This document shows, piece after piece, positions 6,665-7,620 of a stretch of 7,620 nt of DNA. The stretch lies in NCBI GenBank assembly GCA_934725785.1, contig CAKVCS010000047.1, positions 1-7,620 on the forward strand. Direction: 5' to 3'. This stretch comes from an uncultured Bacteroidales bacterium (lineage in GTDB: Bacteria > Bacteroidota > Bacteroidia > Bacteroidales > Marinilabiliaceae). A model generated the notes under the pieces. That model searched no databases, had not been told where the DNA came from, and worked only from the letters and a program-made list of their open reading frames with translations. The stretch's first letter is position 1, and every line of letters begins with the position of its first letter. The position numbers and the translations under genes are program-made.

Positions 6665-7620
6665 GGTAGGGGTCGGCTTCAGACACGACCGTGAAATCGG
6701 CCGAGGAGTCATTGGTATCGACCATTAGCCCGGCCGAGATGTTGCGTCGGGCCGACTTGCCGCGACGGCCCGCGTCGGAGCCTGTTTCGCCCATGGAGAC
6801 GTAGCCGGCGTCGAGTCCCTGGTCCACCACGCTCCACCCGAAATCTTTGCTCGGGGCAAAAGCTACGGCATCGAGAACCCATTCATTCTCAAAGCGATAA
6901 TAGCTATTTTTCATCTCTTTTTCCGTGTCCTTGACAACCGTGATGTAAGAGCAGTCGTATTTGCTCTCCTCGAGGTATTCGTCAATGCTCATCTTTCCAA
7001 AGGACCCGCCAAGATAGCCGATGGCGAACGTGCGATTATATTGCTGGCTCGGCACCCAGAAGGATTTGGAGAACTTGTACACGCAAGTGAGGTTGGGGGA
7101 CTCGGAGTCGACATCCTTGGTGGACGTGGTGACTTCGTCATACCACTCGAAGTCCGCCTTTGAGAGATCGAACGAGAGGGCGTTGTCCGCCCTGTGGTCC
7201 CGAGCCTGGTCGGCAATGAGAATTGAAGCGCCGGGCATGACTGGCACATCGCTCCCGCCGCCTGGGATTTGGTAGACCGCCGATACTGCCATCGCCTCCG
7301 CCATGATATTCGGAGTGTAGTCACGCTTGCCGCTTGCCGACGAATTGAACGCCGACTCGACAATGCACAAGCCGTCGGCAAAGAGCGTGTCGGACGAGTT
7401 ATTATAAATGCGGAACCAGGCATCGCCAATATATGACTTCAGCCCATCGGCCAACTGGCTGGCCAAACACATGTCCGCAATCACGAAGCCCTGGCCGCCA
7501 GAGACGCGCTTTGGCGAGAAGCTCACGAGCATATCTCCATCGACAACCTGCACGCCCTGCTTGACATCGCGGAAGGTCTCCTCGACCGCCTTGCCCGCAA
7601 CGATGTGTGTGGTCTTCACC
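6651..7620 (-). CDS. DUF4876 domain protein (partial, 5' end beyond window)
   Basis: The C-terminal 323 codons are visible; the first is a GTG inside the gene (Val), not a start, so the signal peptide and N-terminal domain lie beyond the right edge. Recognisable DUF4876 blocks, counted from the edge, are AWFRIYNNSSDTLFADGLCI (about 67-86), RDYTPNIMAEAMAVSAVYQIPG (about 99-120), ILIADQARDHR (about 132-142), DLSKADFEWYDE (about 151-162), NEWVLDAV (about 245-252) and a terminal VDTNDSSADF. This is a secreted Bacteroidota family of unknown function, often an exported lipoprotein and, as I recall, frequently found near TonB-dependent receptor genes. The stop overlaps the start of the barrel gene by 14 bases, so the two are cotranscribed and translationally coupled. 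A surface complex, perhaps for nutrient capture, is a plausible but unproven role. Confidence 0.85.
   Translation of the reverse strand, partial: VKTTHIVAGKAVEETFRDVKQGVQVVDGDMLVSFSPKRVSGGQGFVIADMCLASQLADGLKSYIGDAWFRIYNNSSDTLFADGLCIVESAFNSSASGKRDYTPNIMAEAMAVSAVYQIPGGGSDVPVMPGASILIADQARDHRADNALSFDLSKADFEWYDEVTTSTKDVDSESPNLTCVYKFSKSFWVPSQQYNRTFAIGYLGGSFGKMSIDEYLEESKYDCSYITVVKDTEKEMKNSYYRFENEWVLDAVAFAPSKDFGWSVVDQGLDAGYVSMGETGSDAGRRGKSARRNISAGLMVDTNDSSADFTVVSEADPYHVFQ

Noticed and set aside
6665..6712. A start for the barrel gene 16 codons further upstream
   Set aside because: It would put a Pro/Arg-rich stretch in front of a good signal peptide. The ATG at 6664 gives a proper signal peptide and a short 14-base overlap.

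Overview
The window looks like a piece of a Bacteroidota (probably Bacteroidales) chromosome of fairly high G+C. The evidence is a DUF4876/DUF6850 cell-surface gene pair typical of that group, a perfect match to the Bacteroidota -7 promoter element (TAnnTTTG) in front of alaS, and start codons without a strong Shine-Dalgarno sequence. I cannot name the genus. All five supported genes are on the minus strand, so transcription runs from right to left.

Right part (5204-7620): the C-terminal part of a DUF4876 protein runs in from the right edge. It is followed, with a 14-base overlap, by a secreted outer-membrane beta-barrel protein of the DUF6850 type. The two are translationally linked and probably act together at the cell surface. 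Middle (2463-5102): a complete, ordinary alaS (alanyl-tRNA synthetase) with its own promoter (about 5147-5154). A strong intrinsic terminator (2395-2432) closes it.

Left part (1-2274): a compact three-gene operon of clearly lower G+C and different codon use, lying just beyond the alaS terminator. In order of transcription it encodes (1) a DarT-family nucleic-acid ADP-ribosyltransferase; (2) a coiled-coil, single-membrane-segment protein matching the C-terminal part of DUF4407 proteins but lacking their N-terminal membrane helices; and (3) a DUF6939-type protein whose core looks like the NADAR fold, cut by the left edge. NADAR enzymes are known to remove ADP-ribose from guanine bases modified by DarT1-type toxins. 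The simplest reading is a toxin/antitoxin or anti-phage module with an added membrane-associated middle component. This is the most interesting content of the window. The truncated DUF4407 gene, whose frame runs open back into the end of darT, suggests that the cassette arose by recombination.

No tRNA, rRNA, CRISPR array, insertion sequence or integrase was seen. No stretch longer than 300 bases lacks a gene.
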